Positions 48,601-57,221 of a stretch of DNA of 64,000 bases are shown in pieces; positions within the stretch are counted from its first letter, which is position 1; each line of letters begins with the position of its first letter. The stretch comes from UBA964 sp031382085 (lineage in GTDB: Bacteria; Pseudomonadota; Gammaproteobacteria; Steroidobacterales; Steroidobacteraceae), in assembly GCA_031382085.1 (NCBI GenBank), contig JANMYM010000019.1, forward strand, positions 62,001 through 126,000, written 5' to 3'. A program made the position numbers and the translations under genes. The notes under the pieces were generated by a model. It did not search any database, had not been told where the DNA came from, and was given only the letters and a program-made list of their open reading frames with translations.

Positions 48601-49094
48601 CCGAGGAACTCGGCAGGACGGTCCTGCCGCAGAATTCACCAGGCTGGAAACTGGAATTACGGCGCAACGGCGGTTGGGTCGGGGAGAAGGTCCTGGCCGA
48701 CGCCGTCACGATCAATGGCACGGTGCTCTTCACCACGTATCAACCCGAACGCGCCGTGGATCTCGACCCCTGCCTGCCGGCTAACGGCCGTAACCGGGTG
48801 TATGCGCTCAAGGTGGACAATGCGGCGCCGGCGCTGGATCTCAACGACAACCAGCGGCTCGACGACGGTGATTTGTCGCAGGACCTCGCGACCCGCGGTA
48901 TCGCAGGAGAAGTCACGCTGATTGTCGAGTCGCGCGATACTAACAATCAGGGTAACAATCAGGGTAACAATGGCGACGAACTCGGCCGGCGCAGTTTTTG
49001 CGCCGTCGGCGTCGAGGTCTTGTCCAGCTGCGTGAGTCTGGGCGGCGTGGTGCGTACCTTCTGGCAGCGCTCAACGTCCGACGGCAGCGAATAA
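45651..49094 (+). CDS. pilY1: Pilus tip adhesin/assembly protein PilY1
   Basis: 1147 aa from the ATG at 45651; an upstream GTG in frame lies inside the previous gene. Signal peptide ~1-20. A von Willebrand A-like domain starts with the MIDAS-type sequence ILFIFDTSGSMNAEV (~40). The C-terminal half (~640-1050) is the PilY1 beta-propeller, with VVYAPTNDGFLHAIDAKTGRELWAF, a calcium-binding-like DANQDGVVD and MYAGDMGGRVWRFD. It acts at the pilus tip in assembly, retraction control and adhesion. Near the C-terminus is a short Asn/Gly/Gln repeat encoded by tandem 12-bp units. Confidence 0.94.
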   Translation: MIKRILCLGAALLASTAARADDTEIFVSRGSEEGLRPNILFIFDTSGSMNAEVTLPKAPYNRAQTYDGSCSGERFYFAVASATGNQTTDIPTCSGMSNTRQDGLNLQANTCAAAVNSIAVAGLWTGRAAQWNTTSAGWITLSDLATDESVECEADAGVHGANTSSTKRYAQNGDPSNRWTALQAQQIGWASATVYTLYSANWLNWYYAPPMASSLSRLQTVQSVATTLASSISGINLGLMRFSNANNAAGSDLAEGGMVTHEVVDVSGARSSLVGQLNSYTAGGFTPLSETLYEAGQYFAGRAVDYGVDSRIDASTPFPSVPASRLPLNPSSYKTPIAYQCQKNYALLLTDGEPTEDNSADGKIVNLPGFQNLVGGDCDGTGPGRCLDDMAEYLNKADLSPLPGKQNVVTYTVGFGPDVAGTSFLERTAARGGGRAYEATNVTDLTNVLQQIVSDIMQSNGTFTAPALSINAFNRSQTTNDFYVSLFKPSDRLHWTGNVKKYSIKNGQIVDANSQNAVDPVTGFFRDGTQSLWSAQADGLQITAGGAVSRQPAPAERKLYTYLTGSNSRNLVAAGNQFNASNSLVTADLLGISGSAPTREQVIAWAQGFDATDIDGDSDTTEAVPFMGDPLHAKPTVVTYGGSTGTPDPLDAVVYAPTNDGFLHAIDAKTGRELWAFVPPELLGRMASLYGNPAVAARTYGLDGDVRLLRFDANQDGVVDASGGDRAILYFGMRRGGRFYYAVDVTNRAAPQLLWSLGPSNLPGIGETWSPPTIARINVGGATQNGEKLVLVMGGGYDGAQENYSFVNDNSGNRIFMIDAISGALLWYAGGPGGSADLELARMRHSIPSRITVLDTDGDQYADRMYAGDMGGRVWRFDIFNGNNRGSLVTGGVLATLGNGDTGTTALASNRRFYNAPDVALIQRRAADPYYNIAIGSGYRGHPLENETRDRFYALRDKNPFGRLTQLEYNNLTPVTDSLVTDVTEELGRTVLPQNSPGWKLELRRNGGWVGEKVLADAVTINGTVLFTTYQPERAVDLDPCLPANGRNRVYALKVDNAAPALDLNDNQRLDDGDLSQDLATRGIAGEVTLIVESRDTNNQGNNQGNNGDELGRRSFCAVGVEVLSSCVSLGGVVRTFWQRSTSDGSE
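48941..48973 (+). repeat. 12-bp tandem repeat in pilY1
   Basis: TAACAATCAGGG occurs at 48941-48952 and 48953-48964, followed by a partial third copy TAACAATGG. In frame it encodes NNQG-NNQG-NNGD. The first unit carries the CTAAC word, preceded by A. Repeats of this size can gain or lose copies by slippage without breaking the frame (12 = 4 codons). Confidence 0.85.
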
Positions 49095-49113
49095 TAATTC
49101 CAAGGGCCAGTGC

Positions 49114-49557
49114 ATGAAAACTGTCTGCAAGCACCGCGGGGTCACACTGGTCGAACTGCTGACTGTCATTGTCATCATCGCCATTTTGAGCTCAATCGCC
49201 ATACCGACCTACCGCAACTACGTGCTGCGTGCCCAGCGCACCGAAGCGACGGCCACCCTGGTGCGGGTGCAGGCGGCGCAGGAGAAGTTTTTTGCGCAGA
49301 ACAATATTTACGCGGCCGATCTCGCGGCCGCGCCACCGGCCGGGCTCGGTGTTCCGGCAGTGACGGCATCAAACTACTACGACGTCACAGTGGAATTGCT
49401 GGAGGAAGGCTCAGGCTACCGTTTGACTGCCAGTCCGCGCGCGGGCGGCGGACAGAATGATGATGACAAGTGCCGCGAGTTCACGATTGATCACAACGGC
49501 CTCAAGGCCGCCCAAGATAATAATGGCAGTGACACCACCCGCGAGTGCTGGCGCTAG
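49114..49557 (+). CDS. pilE: Type IV minor pilin PilE
   Basis: 147 aa. Leader MKTVCKHRG, then VTLVELLTVIVIIAILSSIA with Glu at +5 and Val at +1, the same unusual +1 as in the pilA-like gene. Typical IPTYRNYVLRAQRTEA follows the helix. A C-terminal Cys pair (KCREFTIDH and ECWR) gives a disulfide loop. The position after pilY1 and the sequence ARGVE/PilE style (ALVRVQAAQEKFFAQNN-like) mark it as PilE. It ends 12 bases from the convergent ispH. Confidence 0.9.
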   Translation: MKTVCKHRGVTLVELLTVIVIIAILSSIAIPTYRNYVLRAQRTEATATLVRVQAAQEKFFAQNNIYAADLAAAPPAGLGVPAVTASNYYDVTVELLEEGSGYRLTASPRAGGGQNDDDKCREFTIDHNGLKAAQDNNGSDTTRECWR

Positions 49558-49569
49558 CTCGCGACTTTG

Positions 49570-50517
49570 TTAGCTCAACTGCGCCTTGCGCAGCGCCCTT
49601 GGCAGGCTGAATACCACATGTTCCTCGCGCCCCGCCAGCTCGGCGGGCAGCTCCGCGCCCCAGCTACGCAGCTGATCGACTACCTGCCGCACCAGCACCT
49701 CAGGGGCGGACGCGCCAGCGGTCAGGCCGACGACGCTCGCGGGATGGAACCACTCGCGCCGCAGATGGCTCGCGTCATCCACCAGGTACGAGTGCTTGCC
49801 GGCGCGCTCCCCGAGTTCCAGCAGTCGATTGGAATTGGAGCTGGCCTGCGAACCGACCACCAACAGGACATCGCAGCTAGCTAACAACTCCTTGACAGCA
49901 TCCTGGCGATTCTGCGTGGCATAGCAGATGTCTTCGCGCCGCGGGCTGGCGAGATCCGGAAAACGCCGCTTCAGCTCTTCAACGATGGCGGCCGTATCAT
50001 CTACCGATAAAGTGGTCTGGGTGACGAAAGCGAGTCGCTGCGGATTTCGCACCGCCAGTTTGCAGGCATCCTGCACGTCCTCGACCAGATAGATCCTGCC
50101 GCCAAACGACGCATCGAAACGGCCCATCGTGCCCTCGACCTCCGGGTGGCCTTCGTGGCCGATCAGTATCACCTCGCGCCCGTCGCGTGCATATTTCTGC
50201 ACCTCCATGTGCACCTTGGTCACCAGCGGACAGGTCGCATCGAACACCTGCAGGCCACGTTTGTTAGCTTGGTCCTCGACCGCGCGAGCGACGCCGTGCG
50301 CGGAGAAGATCACCGTCGCGTCGTCGGGAATTTCAGCCAACTCTTCGACAAACACCGCACCCAGGGTACGCAGGCGCTCGACGACATGGCGGTTGTGGAC
50401 CACTTCGTGGCGCACGTAGATCGGCGCACCAAACAGCGCAATGGCGCGCTCGACGATATCGATCGCCCGGTCAACTCCGGCGCAGAAACCGCGTGGATTG
50501 GCGAGCAGGATCTTCAT
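49570..50517 (-). CDS. ispH: 4-Hydroxy-3-methylbut-2-enyl diphosphate reductase
   Basis: Last enzyme of the MEP isoprenoid pathway, making IPP and DMAPP with a 4Fe-4S cluster. 315 aa, the E. coli length is 316. The three cluster cysteines are in NPRGFCAGV (~12), DATCPLVTKVH (~96) and EDICYATQNRQ (~197). VVHNRHVVERL and GHEGHPEVEGTMGR are also typical. Its stop TAA is inside GCTAAC. The ATG overlaps the lspA stop. Confidence 0.97.
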   Translation of the reverse strand: MKILLANPRGFCAGVDRAIDIVERAIALFGAPIYVRHEVVHNRHVVERLRTLGAVFVEELAEIPDDATVIFSAHGVARAVEDQANKRGLQVFDATCPLVTKVHMEVQKYARDGREVILIGHEGHPEVEGTMGRFDASFGGRIYLVEDVQDACKLAVRNPQRLAFVTQTTLSVDDTAAIVEELKRRFPDLASPRREDICYATQNRQDAVKELLASCDVLLVVGSQASSNSNRLLELGERAGKHSYLVDDASHLRREWFHPASVVGLTAGASAPEVLVRQVVDQLRSWGAELPAELAGREEHVVFSLPRALRKAQLS

Positions 50518-51014
50518 GGCGCCTCGCCCTGCTGGCCGCGCCGCCAGTCCAGCAGTGCATCCAGAATAATCAGGGCGGCGCCGATGCTGATCGCGGAATC
50601 CGCGACATTAAAGGCCGGAAAATAAGCCTGGTTCCAGTGCGCATGAATAAAATCGACGACATAGCCGAAGCGGATGCGATCGATGACATTGCCCAGCGCA
50701 CCACCTAACACCAGCGCCAGGCCGGTCGCGAGCAGTTTTTGCCGCACGCCGTCCAGCGACCGCAGCCAGTGGATGATGGCGCCGCTGACCACGACCGCCA
50801 GGGCCGTGAACAGCCAGCGTTGCCAGCCGCCTGCGCCGGCCAGAAAACTGAAGGCCGCGCCTGGGTTATGCAGACGCGTGATATCGAGTACCGACAGCAC
50901 TGGATGGGGTTCGTACAGATCGTAATTGTTGATGATCCAGTACTTGCTGGCCTGATCCACGGCGACGATACCGGCACTGAGCGTTAACAGGCGCAAACCG
51001 CTGATCTTAGGCAT
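50514..51014 (-). CDS. lspA: Lipoprotein signal peptidase
   Basis: Aspartyl protease of the inner membrane that removes signal peptides from prolipoproteins. 166 aa from the ATG at 51014, overlapping ileS by 8 bases. Four hydrophobic segments. Catalytic Asp residues are in GNVIDRIRFGYVVDF and FNVADSAISIG; DQASKYW and RLHNPGAAFSFL are also family motifs. The dihaem lipoprotein at 17099 is one substrate in this window. Confidence 0.96.
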   Translation of the reverse strand: MPKISGLRLLTLSAGIVAVDQASKYWIINNYDLYEPHPVLSVLDITRLHNPGAAFSFLAGAGGWQRWLFTALAVVVSGAIIHWLRSLDGVRQKLLATGLALVLGGALGNVIDRIRFGYVVDFIHAHWNQAYFPAFNVADSAISIGAALIILDALLDWRRGQQGEAP

Positions 51015-53826
51015 AGCGGCGTTGTTCTCCGGCGCCCGCAATATTCACGACGCAGCGGCTGCACAACTCGGGATGCTCCGGCGAATGCCCGATGTCCTCG
51101 CGCTGGTGCCAGCAGCGCACGCACTTGATCGCGCTCGAGGCCGTGGCCCGCAATTTGACGCCGTCCACTGAAGCAGCCAGCGCGTCCACAGGCAGCAGCG
51201 TTGTCGCGCCATGGACCCGCGCCGCGGACACGATCAACAGAAAACGAAGTTCGTCACCGAGCGCGCGCAGCCGCGTTTCGGTGCCGGCGTCGCAGTAAAT
51301 GTCGACCTCGGCATTCAGCGATGAACCGATGCTGCCGGCCACCCGCAGGCGCTCCAGTTCCTTGCCGATGTCCGCACGCAGACCTAACAAAAAGTCCCAG
51401 TCGATGGCGCTCGCCGGCGGAGCCGGCAGGGTGTGCCAGGTTTCGAAGAACACCGACGGCGAGCGCTGGCCCGGCATGTGCCCCCAGGCCTCATCGGCCG
51501 TGAATGACAGAATGGGCGCCAGCCAGCGCACCATCGCCTCGGCCATGTGCCAACAGGCCGTCTGGGCCGAGCGTCGTGGTTCGCCCTCGCGCTGCGAGGT
51601 GTACAGGCGATCCTTGATCACGTCGAGATACAGGCTGCCCAGGTCGAGAACGCAGAAGTTGTGAATTTTCTGATAGATCAGGTGAAACTCGTAACGACGA
51701 TAAGCTTCGACAATTTCCATTTGCAGGGTCGCAGCACGGCCGACGATCCAGGCATCCAGCGCCACCAGTCGCTCTGCAGGCACCGCGTCGCGCGCGGGCT
51801 CGAAGCCGTCCAGGCTGCCTAACAAAAAACGCAGCGTGTTGCGGATGCGGCGATAGGAATCCGCCATGCGCTTCAGGATCTCGTCCGATACGCTGATTTC
51901 ATTGGCATAGTCGGTGGATGCGACCCACAGGCGCAACACATCGGCGCCCAGGCTCTGCATCACCTTCTGCGGCAGGATCGTGTTGCCCAGCGACTTCGAC
52001 ATCTTGCGGCCCTTGTCGTCGACCGTGAAGCCGTGGGTCAGCACGCCCTTGTAAGGCGCACGGTTGTCCAGCGCTTCGGACATCAGCAATGACGAGTGGA
52101 ACCAGCCGCGATGCTGATCCGAGCCTTCCAGGTAGAGATCCACTGGCGACTCTATTTCCGGGCGCTCGCTGCCAACGCAGAAAAACGACAGGCCGGAATC
52201 GGCCCACACATCCATGACATCAGTGACCTTGTCATAGTCCGCAACCTCGGCGCCTAACAACTCGGTCGGATCAAGATCAAACCAGGCATCGATGCCGTGC
52301 TGCGCGACCCGGTCCGCCACCTGGGCGATCAGCTCCTGCGTGCGCGGATGCAGCTCGCCGGTGGTCTTCGCCACGAATAACGGAATAGGGACACCCCAGG
52401 TGCGCTGCCGGGAAATGCACCAGTCGGGACGATTTTCGATCATGCCGGTGATGCGCGGCTGGCCCCATTTGGGAGTCCATGCAACTTTTGGAATGTCGCG
52501 CAATGCGCCGGCGCGCAGGCCGTTCTGATCCATCGAGATGAACCACTGTGGAGTCGCGCGGAAAATCAGCGGCGTCTTGTGGCGCCAGCAATGCGGATAG
52601 CTGTGCTGGTATGGCACCTGTCGCAGCAGTCGCGCGGCCTGTTCCAGCGTCTCGATGATCACTTTGTTAGCGTCGTCAACCTTGAGACCCGCGAAAAGTG
52701 GCGTATCGGGGAGAAACCGGCCGTCATTGCCGACCGGATTCCTGACCGCAAGGCCGTAGTGCCGCCCGATGACGAAGTCCTCCTGGCCATGCGCGGGCGC
52801 GGTGTGCACTGCGCCGGTGCCGGCCTCGAGCGTCACATGCTCGCCGAGGATCACGGGCACTGCCTTGGGCAGGAAGGGATGCTGCAGCTGCAGCAGCTCG
52901 AATGGCGCGCCCTTCATCGTTGTCAGCTCGCGGGCGTCCTCGATCCCATAGCGCTTGAGACAGGCGCCGGCCAGGTCGCGCGCCAGCACCAGCACAGCCG
53001 CTGAGCCATCAGGACGCTTGACCGCAAGCACGCTGTAGTCGAACTCCGCGCCCAGCGCGACCGCTTCGTTCGCAGGCAACGTCCAGGGCGTCGTGGTCCA
53101 GATGACGAAAAAAACCGGACCGAGATCCGCGGCCAGCGACCCAAGCGCGGCCCGCCGCGCAAAATCGCCGCGATCGACCACCGCGAAAGCCACGTCGATG
53201 GCAGGCGAGGTGCGGTCTTCGTATTCAACTTCCGCCTCAGCCAATGCCGAGCGACAGTCAAGACACCAGTGCACCGGCTTCGCGCCCTTGTACAAATGTC
53301 CATTGGCCACGACGCGGGCGAACCCCCGCAGTTGCGCAGCCTCGTAGCCAGGCGACATCGTCAGGTAAGGACGCTCCCAGTCACCTAACACGCCGAGGCG
53401 GCGAAAATCCGCTTTCTGCTGCGTGACCTGCTCCTCGGCAAATGCGCGGCAAGCCGCGCGAAACGCCCTGGCATCGAGCTTGCCGCCGGGGCGCCCGACC
53501 TTCTTCTCCACCGCATGTTCGATCGGCAGGCCATGACAATCCCAACCCGGGATGTACGGCGCGTCAAAGCCGTCCAGCGAGCGTGACTTGACGATAATGT
53601 CCTTCAGCACCTTGTTGACCGCATGGCCGATATGAATCGCACCATTGGCGTAAGGCGGTCCGTCGTGCAATACGAAACGCGGCCGGCCGTGCGCATGTTC
53701 GCGCAGGCGGTCGTAGAGGTCCTCGCCGGCCCACTTCGCAACCTGCTGCGGCTCGCGCCGCGCGAGATCCGCCTTCATCGGAAAGCCGGTCTGCGGCAGG
53801 TTGATGGTGTGTTTATAGTCCGCCAA
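51007..53826 (-). CDS. ileS: Isoleucine-tRNA ligase
   Basis: Class I synthetase charging tRNA-Ile. 939 aa, as E. coli IleS (938 aa). HIGH motif in PPYANGAIHIGHAVNK (~57-72), editing domain (~200-400, with TTPWTLPANEAVA), KMSKS motif in DDKGRKMSKSLGN (~605), and a C-terminal zinc finger CVRCWHQREDIG with CSRC (~900-925). It has several internal CCTAAC words encoding leucine-region sequence on the opposite strand. It lies between ribF and lspA as in most gammaproteobacteria. Confidence 0.97.
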   Translation of the reverse strand: MADYKHTINLPQTGFPMKADLARREPQQVAKWAGEDLYDRLREHAHGRPRFVLHDGPPYANGAIHIGHAVNKVLKDIIVKSRSLDGFDAPYIPGWDCHGLPIEHAVEKKVGRPGGKLDARAFRAACRAFAEEQVTQQKADFRRLGVLGDWERPYLTMSPGYEAAQLRGFARVVANGHLYKGAKPVHWCLDCRSALAEAEVEYEDRTSPAIDVAFAVVDRGDFARRAALGSLAADLGPVFFVIWTTTPWTLPANEAVALGAEFDYSVLAVKRPDGSAAVLVLARDLAGACLKRYGIEDARELTTMKGAPFELLQLQHPFLPKAVPVILGEHVTLEAGTGAVHTAPAHGQEDFVIGRHYGLAVRNPVGNDGRFLPDTPLFAGLKVDDANKVIIETLEQAARLLRQVPYQHSYPHCWRHKTPLIFRATPQWFISMDQNGLRAGALRDIPKVAWTPKWGQPRITGMIENRPDWCISRQRTWGVPIPLFVAKTTGELHPRTQELIAQVADRVAQHGIDAWFDLDPTELLGAEVADYDKVTDVMDVWADSGLSFFCVGSERPEIESPVDLYLEGSDQHRGWFHSSLLMSEALDNRAPYKGVLTHGFTVDDKGRKMSKSLGNTILPQKVMQSLGADVLRLWVASTDYANEISVSDEILKRMADSYRRIRNTLRFLLGSLDGFEPARDAVPAERLVALDAWIVGRAATLQMEIVEAYRRYEFHLIYQKIHNFCVLDLGSLYLDVIKDRLYTSQREGEPRRSAQTACWHMAEAMVRWLAPILSFTADEAWGHMPGQRSPSVFFETWHTLPAPPASAIDWDFLLGLRADIGKELERLRVAGSIGSSLNAEVDIYCDAGTETRLRALGDELRFLLIVSAARVHGATTLLPVDALAASVDGVKLRATASSAIKCVRCWHQREDIGHSPEHPELCSRCVVNIAGAGEQRRYA

Positions 53827-53860
53827 AATCCGATCCTCTTACTAACATTAAGCTAACAAA

Positions 53861-54784
53861 TCAAGCCGCCAGGATTTCGCGGGCTGCGGCCGTATCGCGC
53901 TGCATCTGCACTACGAGCTCATCCAGCGACGAGAAGTGCAATTCGTCACGCAGTCGTGCGACAAATTCTATTTCCAGTTCGCGACCATACAGGTCGCCAT
54001 CGAAGTCCATGATGTGGGTTTCCAGCAGCAATTCGCCACCCCCCACCGTGGGCCGCGTGCCGAGACTCGCGACGCCGGCCAGCGGCTTCGACCCCGCACC
54101 TAACACACGTACCGCAAAAATTCCGGCCAGCGGGCTGCGGCGACGACGCAATCGCAAATTGGCGGTCGGAAATCCCAGCGTGCGGCCCAGGCGCCTGCCA
54201 TTCACGACCCGCCCGCGCATCCGGTAGGGCCGCCCCAGCAGCGCAACGGCATGCGCAAATGCGCCGGCCTGCAACGCATCGCGCACCGCCGTCGAACTGA
54301 TGCGCTCCGCACCCCACAGGACCGGTGGCACGATATCGACCATTACGCCCAGCGGCTGGCAGGCAGTCTCCAGCATAGTCGCACTCATCTCGCCGCCGCG
54401 CCCGAAGCGAAAGTCGTGCCCGACGACAATGGCATGCACCCGAAACTCGCGCATCAGCAAATCCAGGAACTGCCCGCCGGACAGCGCGCGGAAGTGCTCA
54501 TTAAAATGCAGCACCGTGAAAATATCGACGCCGAAGGACTCGATCAGCCGCCAGCGCTCACGAAAATTTGTCAGCCGCGCCGGCGCCGAGGCCGGCGCCA
54601 GTACGTCGCGCGGCATCGGTTCAAAAGTCAGCACCATGCTCGAGCGCGCGGCGCGCGCCGCCAACGCCATGCTGCGCCGGATCAGCGCCTGATGTCCCAA
54701 ATGCAGGCCATCAAACGAGCCGATTGTTAGCACGCTGCCACGCTGGTGGGCGCGCAAATTGACGAGGCCTCTGACGAATTCCAT
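53861..54784 (-). CDS. ribF: Bifunctional riboflavin kinase/FAD synthetase
   Basis: Makes FMN and then FAD. 307 aa from the ATG at 54784; ATG 54796 (MPGF) is an alternative, and longer extensions run into murJ. The N-terminal nucleotidyltransferase part has TIGSFDGLHLGHQALI (the usual Asn of GNFDG is Ser) and VVGHDFRFGRGG, then ISSTAVRDAL. The C-terminal kinase part has GRTLGFPTANL and LETHIMDFDGDLYG. It sits between murJ and ileS. Confidence 0.95.
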   Translation of the reverse strand: MEFVRGLVNLRAHQRGSVLTIGSFDGLHLGHQALIRRSMALAARAARSSMVLTFEPMPRDVLAPASAPARLTNFRERWRLIESFGVDIFTVLHFNEHFRALSGGQFLDLLMREFRVHAIVVGHDFRFGRGGEMSATMLETACQPLGVMVDIVPPVLWGAERISSTAVRDALQAGAFAHAVALLGRPYRMRGRVVNGRRLGRTLGFPTANLRLRRRRSPLAGIFAVRVLGAGSKPLAGVASLGTRPTVGGGELLLETHIMDFDGDLYGRELEIEFVARLRDELHFSSLDELVVQMQRDTAAAREILAA

Positions 54785-54825
54785 GAAGCCCGGCATTCTA
54801 CCGGGTCGGGGCGGGCCAGGACGCC

Positions 54826-56385
54826 TCAGGCCAAATGTCGCCACTGCCGGACGCGCATGCCCAGCAGCCACAAAACCGCGAAATAAAGGCTCGCGCCGCC
54901 CACGACACAGGCCCCGAGCCGGGCGACCCGGGGCCAGGCGCTGAGCGCCAGCCAGCCATCCAGCGGGAACGCCTGCCACAACAGCAGGGCCGCCATGACC
55001 GCACTGGCGGTGAGCACCTGCGTCAGCAGGCGGCCCCAGCCCGCCGCCGCATGCCAGACACCTTCCCGGGCCAGGCCCCGCCATAACAGCGTGGCGTTGA
55101 TGGCTGCTGAGACACAGGTCGACAGGGCAAGCAGCACATGCGGTACCGGAAACCCCAGATACCTCGACGGCAGCACCACCAGCAGGTTGATGGCCATGCC
55201 TACGCCCAGGGCAATGAGGCCTATCCGCACCGGGCGCGCCGTCTGCTGGCGCGCGAAATAGCCCGGCGCCAGCACCTTGACCAGGCTGAAGCCGATCAGG
55301 CCCGATGAATACGCCATCAAGGCATAGCTGGTCATGTGGATGTCATCGGCCCGCGCCATGCGTCCATAGCCAAAAATTGTCGCCGCCAAAGGACCGGCGA
55401 GCGTCAGCAACGCCACGGCGGCCGGCACGACTAACACGATCACCAGCCGCAGCGACCAATCGAGAGTGTCCGAAAATTTCTCGCGATCCTCGGCCGCATG
55501 ATGCGACGACAGCGCCGGCAGGATCACGGTCGCCAGCGCAATGCTGAACACCCCAAGCTGAAACTCCATGATGCGATCGGCGTAATACAGCCACGCGATA
55601 CTGCCGTTGACCAGGAACGAGGCGATCACGGACTCCAGCAGCAGATTCACCTGCGCCATCGATGAGCCGAAAATGCCGGGAATCATCAGCCTGCCGATAC
55701 GCCGCACGCCCTCCATCGCCGGCCGCCAGCGTGGCCACGCCAGCAGCCGCAGCCTGGCCACCGACGGCAGTTGAAACAGCAGCTGCAGCGCACCGCTAAC
55801 AAACACGCCGATCGCGAGCACCAGGCCCGGATTGGCCGCATCGGCCGCGATCCACAGCGTCGTCACGATCATCACCACATTCATGATGACCTGCGTGAAC
55901 GCCGGCACCGCAAAGCGGCCGTAGCTGTTCAGCACGCCGCTGAACAGCGCCGTCAGCGAGATGAAAAAGACGTAGGGAAATGTCCAGCGCAGCATCTCGA
56001 CGGCCATGTCGAACTTGCCCTGCTGCTGCGAAAAACCCGGCGCGAATGCAAAGATGATCAGCGGCGCGATCAACACACCTAACACCGTGATCACCAGCAA
56101 CAGCGCACCCAGCGTCCCGGCAACACCGCTCACGAGTTCGCGCACATCGTCCGGGCGCTTGACCCGGTATTCCGAAATCACCGGCACGAAGGACTGGGAA
56201 AACGCCCCTTCTGCGAACAGGCGGCGCAGGAAATTGGGGATTTTGTAGGCGATCAGGAAGGCGTCCATCATCGAGCCGGCGCCAAAGGCATGCGCATACG
56301 CGGTATCGCGCAGCAGACCCGTGACCCGCGATACCAGGGTCGTAATGCCAACAATCGAGGTTTTACGCAGGACGCTGCCGCTCAT
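54826..56385 (-). CDS. murJ: Lipid II flippase MurJ
   Basis: Polytopic inner-membrane protein of the MOP superfamily, moving lipid II across the membrane for peptidoglycan synthesis. 519 aa from the ATG at 56385; a long upstream in-frame stretch overlaps rpsT and was rejected. About 14 hydrophobic segments. N-terminal motifs SIVGITTLVSRVTGLLRDTAYAHAFGAG, DAFLIAYKIPNFLRRLFAEGAFSQ and FVPVISEYR are characteristic. Divergent from rpsT, the conserved order. Confidence 0.96.
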   Translation of the reverse strand: MSGSVLRKTSIVGITTLVSRVTGLLRDTAYAHAFGAGSMMDAFLIAYKIPNFLRRLFAEGAFSQSFVPVISEYRVKRPDDVRELVSGVAGTLGALLLVITVLGVLIAPLIIFAFAPGFSQQQGKFDMAVEMLRWTFPYVFFISLTALFSGVLNSYGRFAVPAFTQVIMNVVMIVTTLWIAADAANPGLVLAIGVFVSGALQLLFQLPSVARLRLLAWPRWRPAMEGVRRIGRLMIPGIFGSSMAQVNLLLESVIASFLVNGSIAWLYYADRIMEFQLGVFSIALATVILPALSSHHAAEDREKFSDTLDWSLRLVIVLVVPAAVALLTLAGPLAATIFGYGRMARADDIHMTSYALMAYSSGLIGFSLVKVLAPGYFARQQTARPVRIGLIALGVGMAINLLVVLPSRYLGFPVPHVLLALSTCVSAAINATLLWRGLAREGVWHAAAGWGRLLTQVLTASAVMAALLLWQAFPLDGWLALSAWPRVARLGACVVGGASLYFAVLWLLGMRVRQWRHLA

Positions 56386-56467
56386 CGTGCCAGTGTAAGG
56401 AAAAAGCCTCAATTTGACATCGCGGCAGGCCATCCGCAAACTACGCGGCCTTTTTACGGGAGTTCCT

Positions 56468-56731
56468 GTGGCCAATACCAAGTCAGCTGCCAAAGCCGCA
56501 CGGCAAGCCGAAAAGCATCGCGCCCGCAACGTGGCGTCGCGCTCCAAGGCGCGTAGTGCCCTGGTGGATGCTGCCGCCGCCATTGCCAGCGGCAAGAAAG
56601 ACGAAGCCAAGGCGAGTTACCGGGCCGCATCCGCCGCCGTGTCCTCGCTGGTGAACAAGCGCCTGGTCCACCGCAACAAGGCTGCGCGTCATCAAAGCCG
56701 CCTGGCCAAGCGCCTCAAGGCCATGGCCTGA
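56468..56731 (+). CDS. rpsT: 30S ribosomal protein S20
   Basis: 87 aa from GTG 56468, preceded by GGGAG 7-11 bases upstream. Sequence starts MANTKSAAKAARQAEKHRAR, the normal S20 beginning, and continues as a long basic helical protein ending RHQSRLAKRLKAMA. S20 binds 16S rRNA early in 30S assembly. A non-ATG start is also used for rpsT in E. coli (TTG), where it helps autoregulation. Confidence 0.97.
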   Translation: MANTKSAAKAARQAEKHRARNVASRSKARSALVDAAAAIASGKKDEAKASYRAASAAVSSLVNKRLVHRNKAARHQSRLAKRLKAMA

Positions 56732-56747
56732 GAACGGCCTGCGACTG

Positions 56748-57221
56748 TTAGCTGCCGGAGCGTTCCGGTAGCAACATACCCATCGGGTCGAGAAGTTCAC
56801 TGCCGCGCTTGCCGCGCGGCGGAGCAAGTCGTGTGCGGGCGGTGGTCTTGCGCCCGGTCGCCGGACCCTTGCGTCCCGCAGCGGTCAGCACCTGATCGCG
56901 GGCCTGTTCGCGTGACTCAATGCTGAGGATCAGCGCAAGCCTTTCATCACCACTCGACACCTGCCGCCAGTGGCGGCCTTCGGGCCAGGGCTCCAGCGCA
57001 CCGACCAGTGCCCACAGGGCATTGAGAGATTGGGTCACGTTGGCCCGGCGCAAACGCCAGTAAGCCTCGAGACCCCCTATGCGGCGCAGGTTCGCCACCG
57101 AACGTATGCCCACTTTGGCGAGCATGGTTTCCGTGCGCGGGCCGAGGTTACGCAGGTCGCGAATCCGCAGTGTTAGCTTGCCGGCCGCGATTCGGCGCCT
57201 GACTTTGGGATTACGTGTCAC
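56748..57221 (-). CDS. TfoX C-terminal-domain protein
   Basis: 157 aa from GTG 57221, which overlaps obgE by 11 bases; GTG 57242 is an alternative. Residues ~20-105 match the TfoX/Sxy C-terminal domain: IRDLRNLGPRTETMLAKVGI, SVANLRRIGGLEAYWRLR, and SLNALWALVGALEPW. The N-terminal TfoX domain is absent. The C-terminal tail is basic (ATGRKTTARTRLAPPRGKR). TfoX/Sxy promotes competence with CRP in Haemophilus and Vibrio. Whether this lone domain does so here is unknown, but it fits the pilus and FimT genes in the window. Stop lies in AGCTAAC. Confidence 0.82.
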   Translation of the reverse strand: MTRNPKVRRRIAAGKLTLRIRDLRNLGPRTETMLAKVGIRSVANLRRIGGLEAYWRLRRANVTQSLNALWALVGALEPWPEGRHWRQVSSGDERLALILSIESREQARDQVLTAAGRKGPATGRKTTARTRLAPPRGKRGSELLDPMGMLLPERSGS

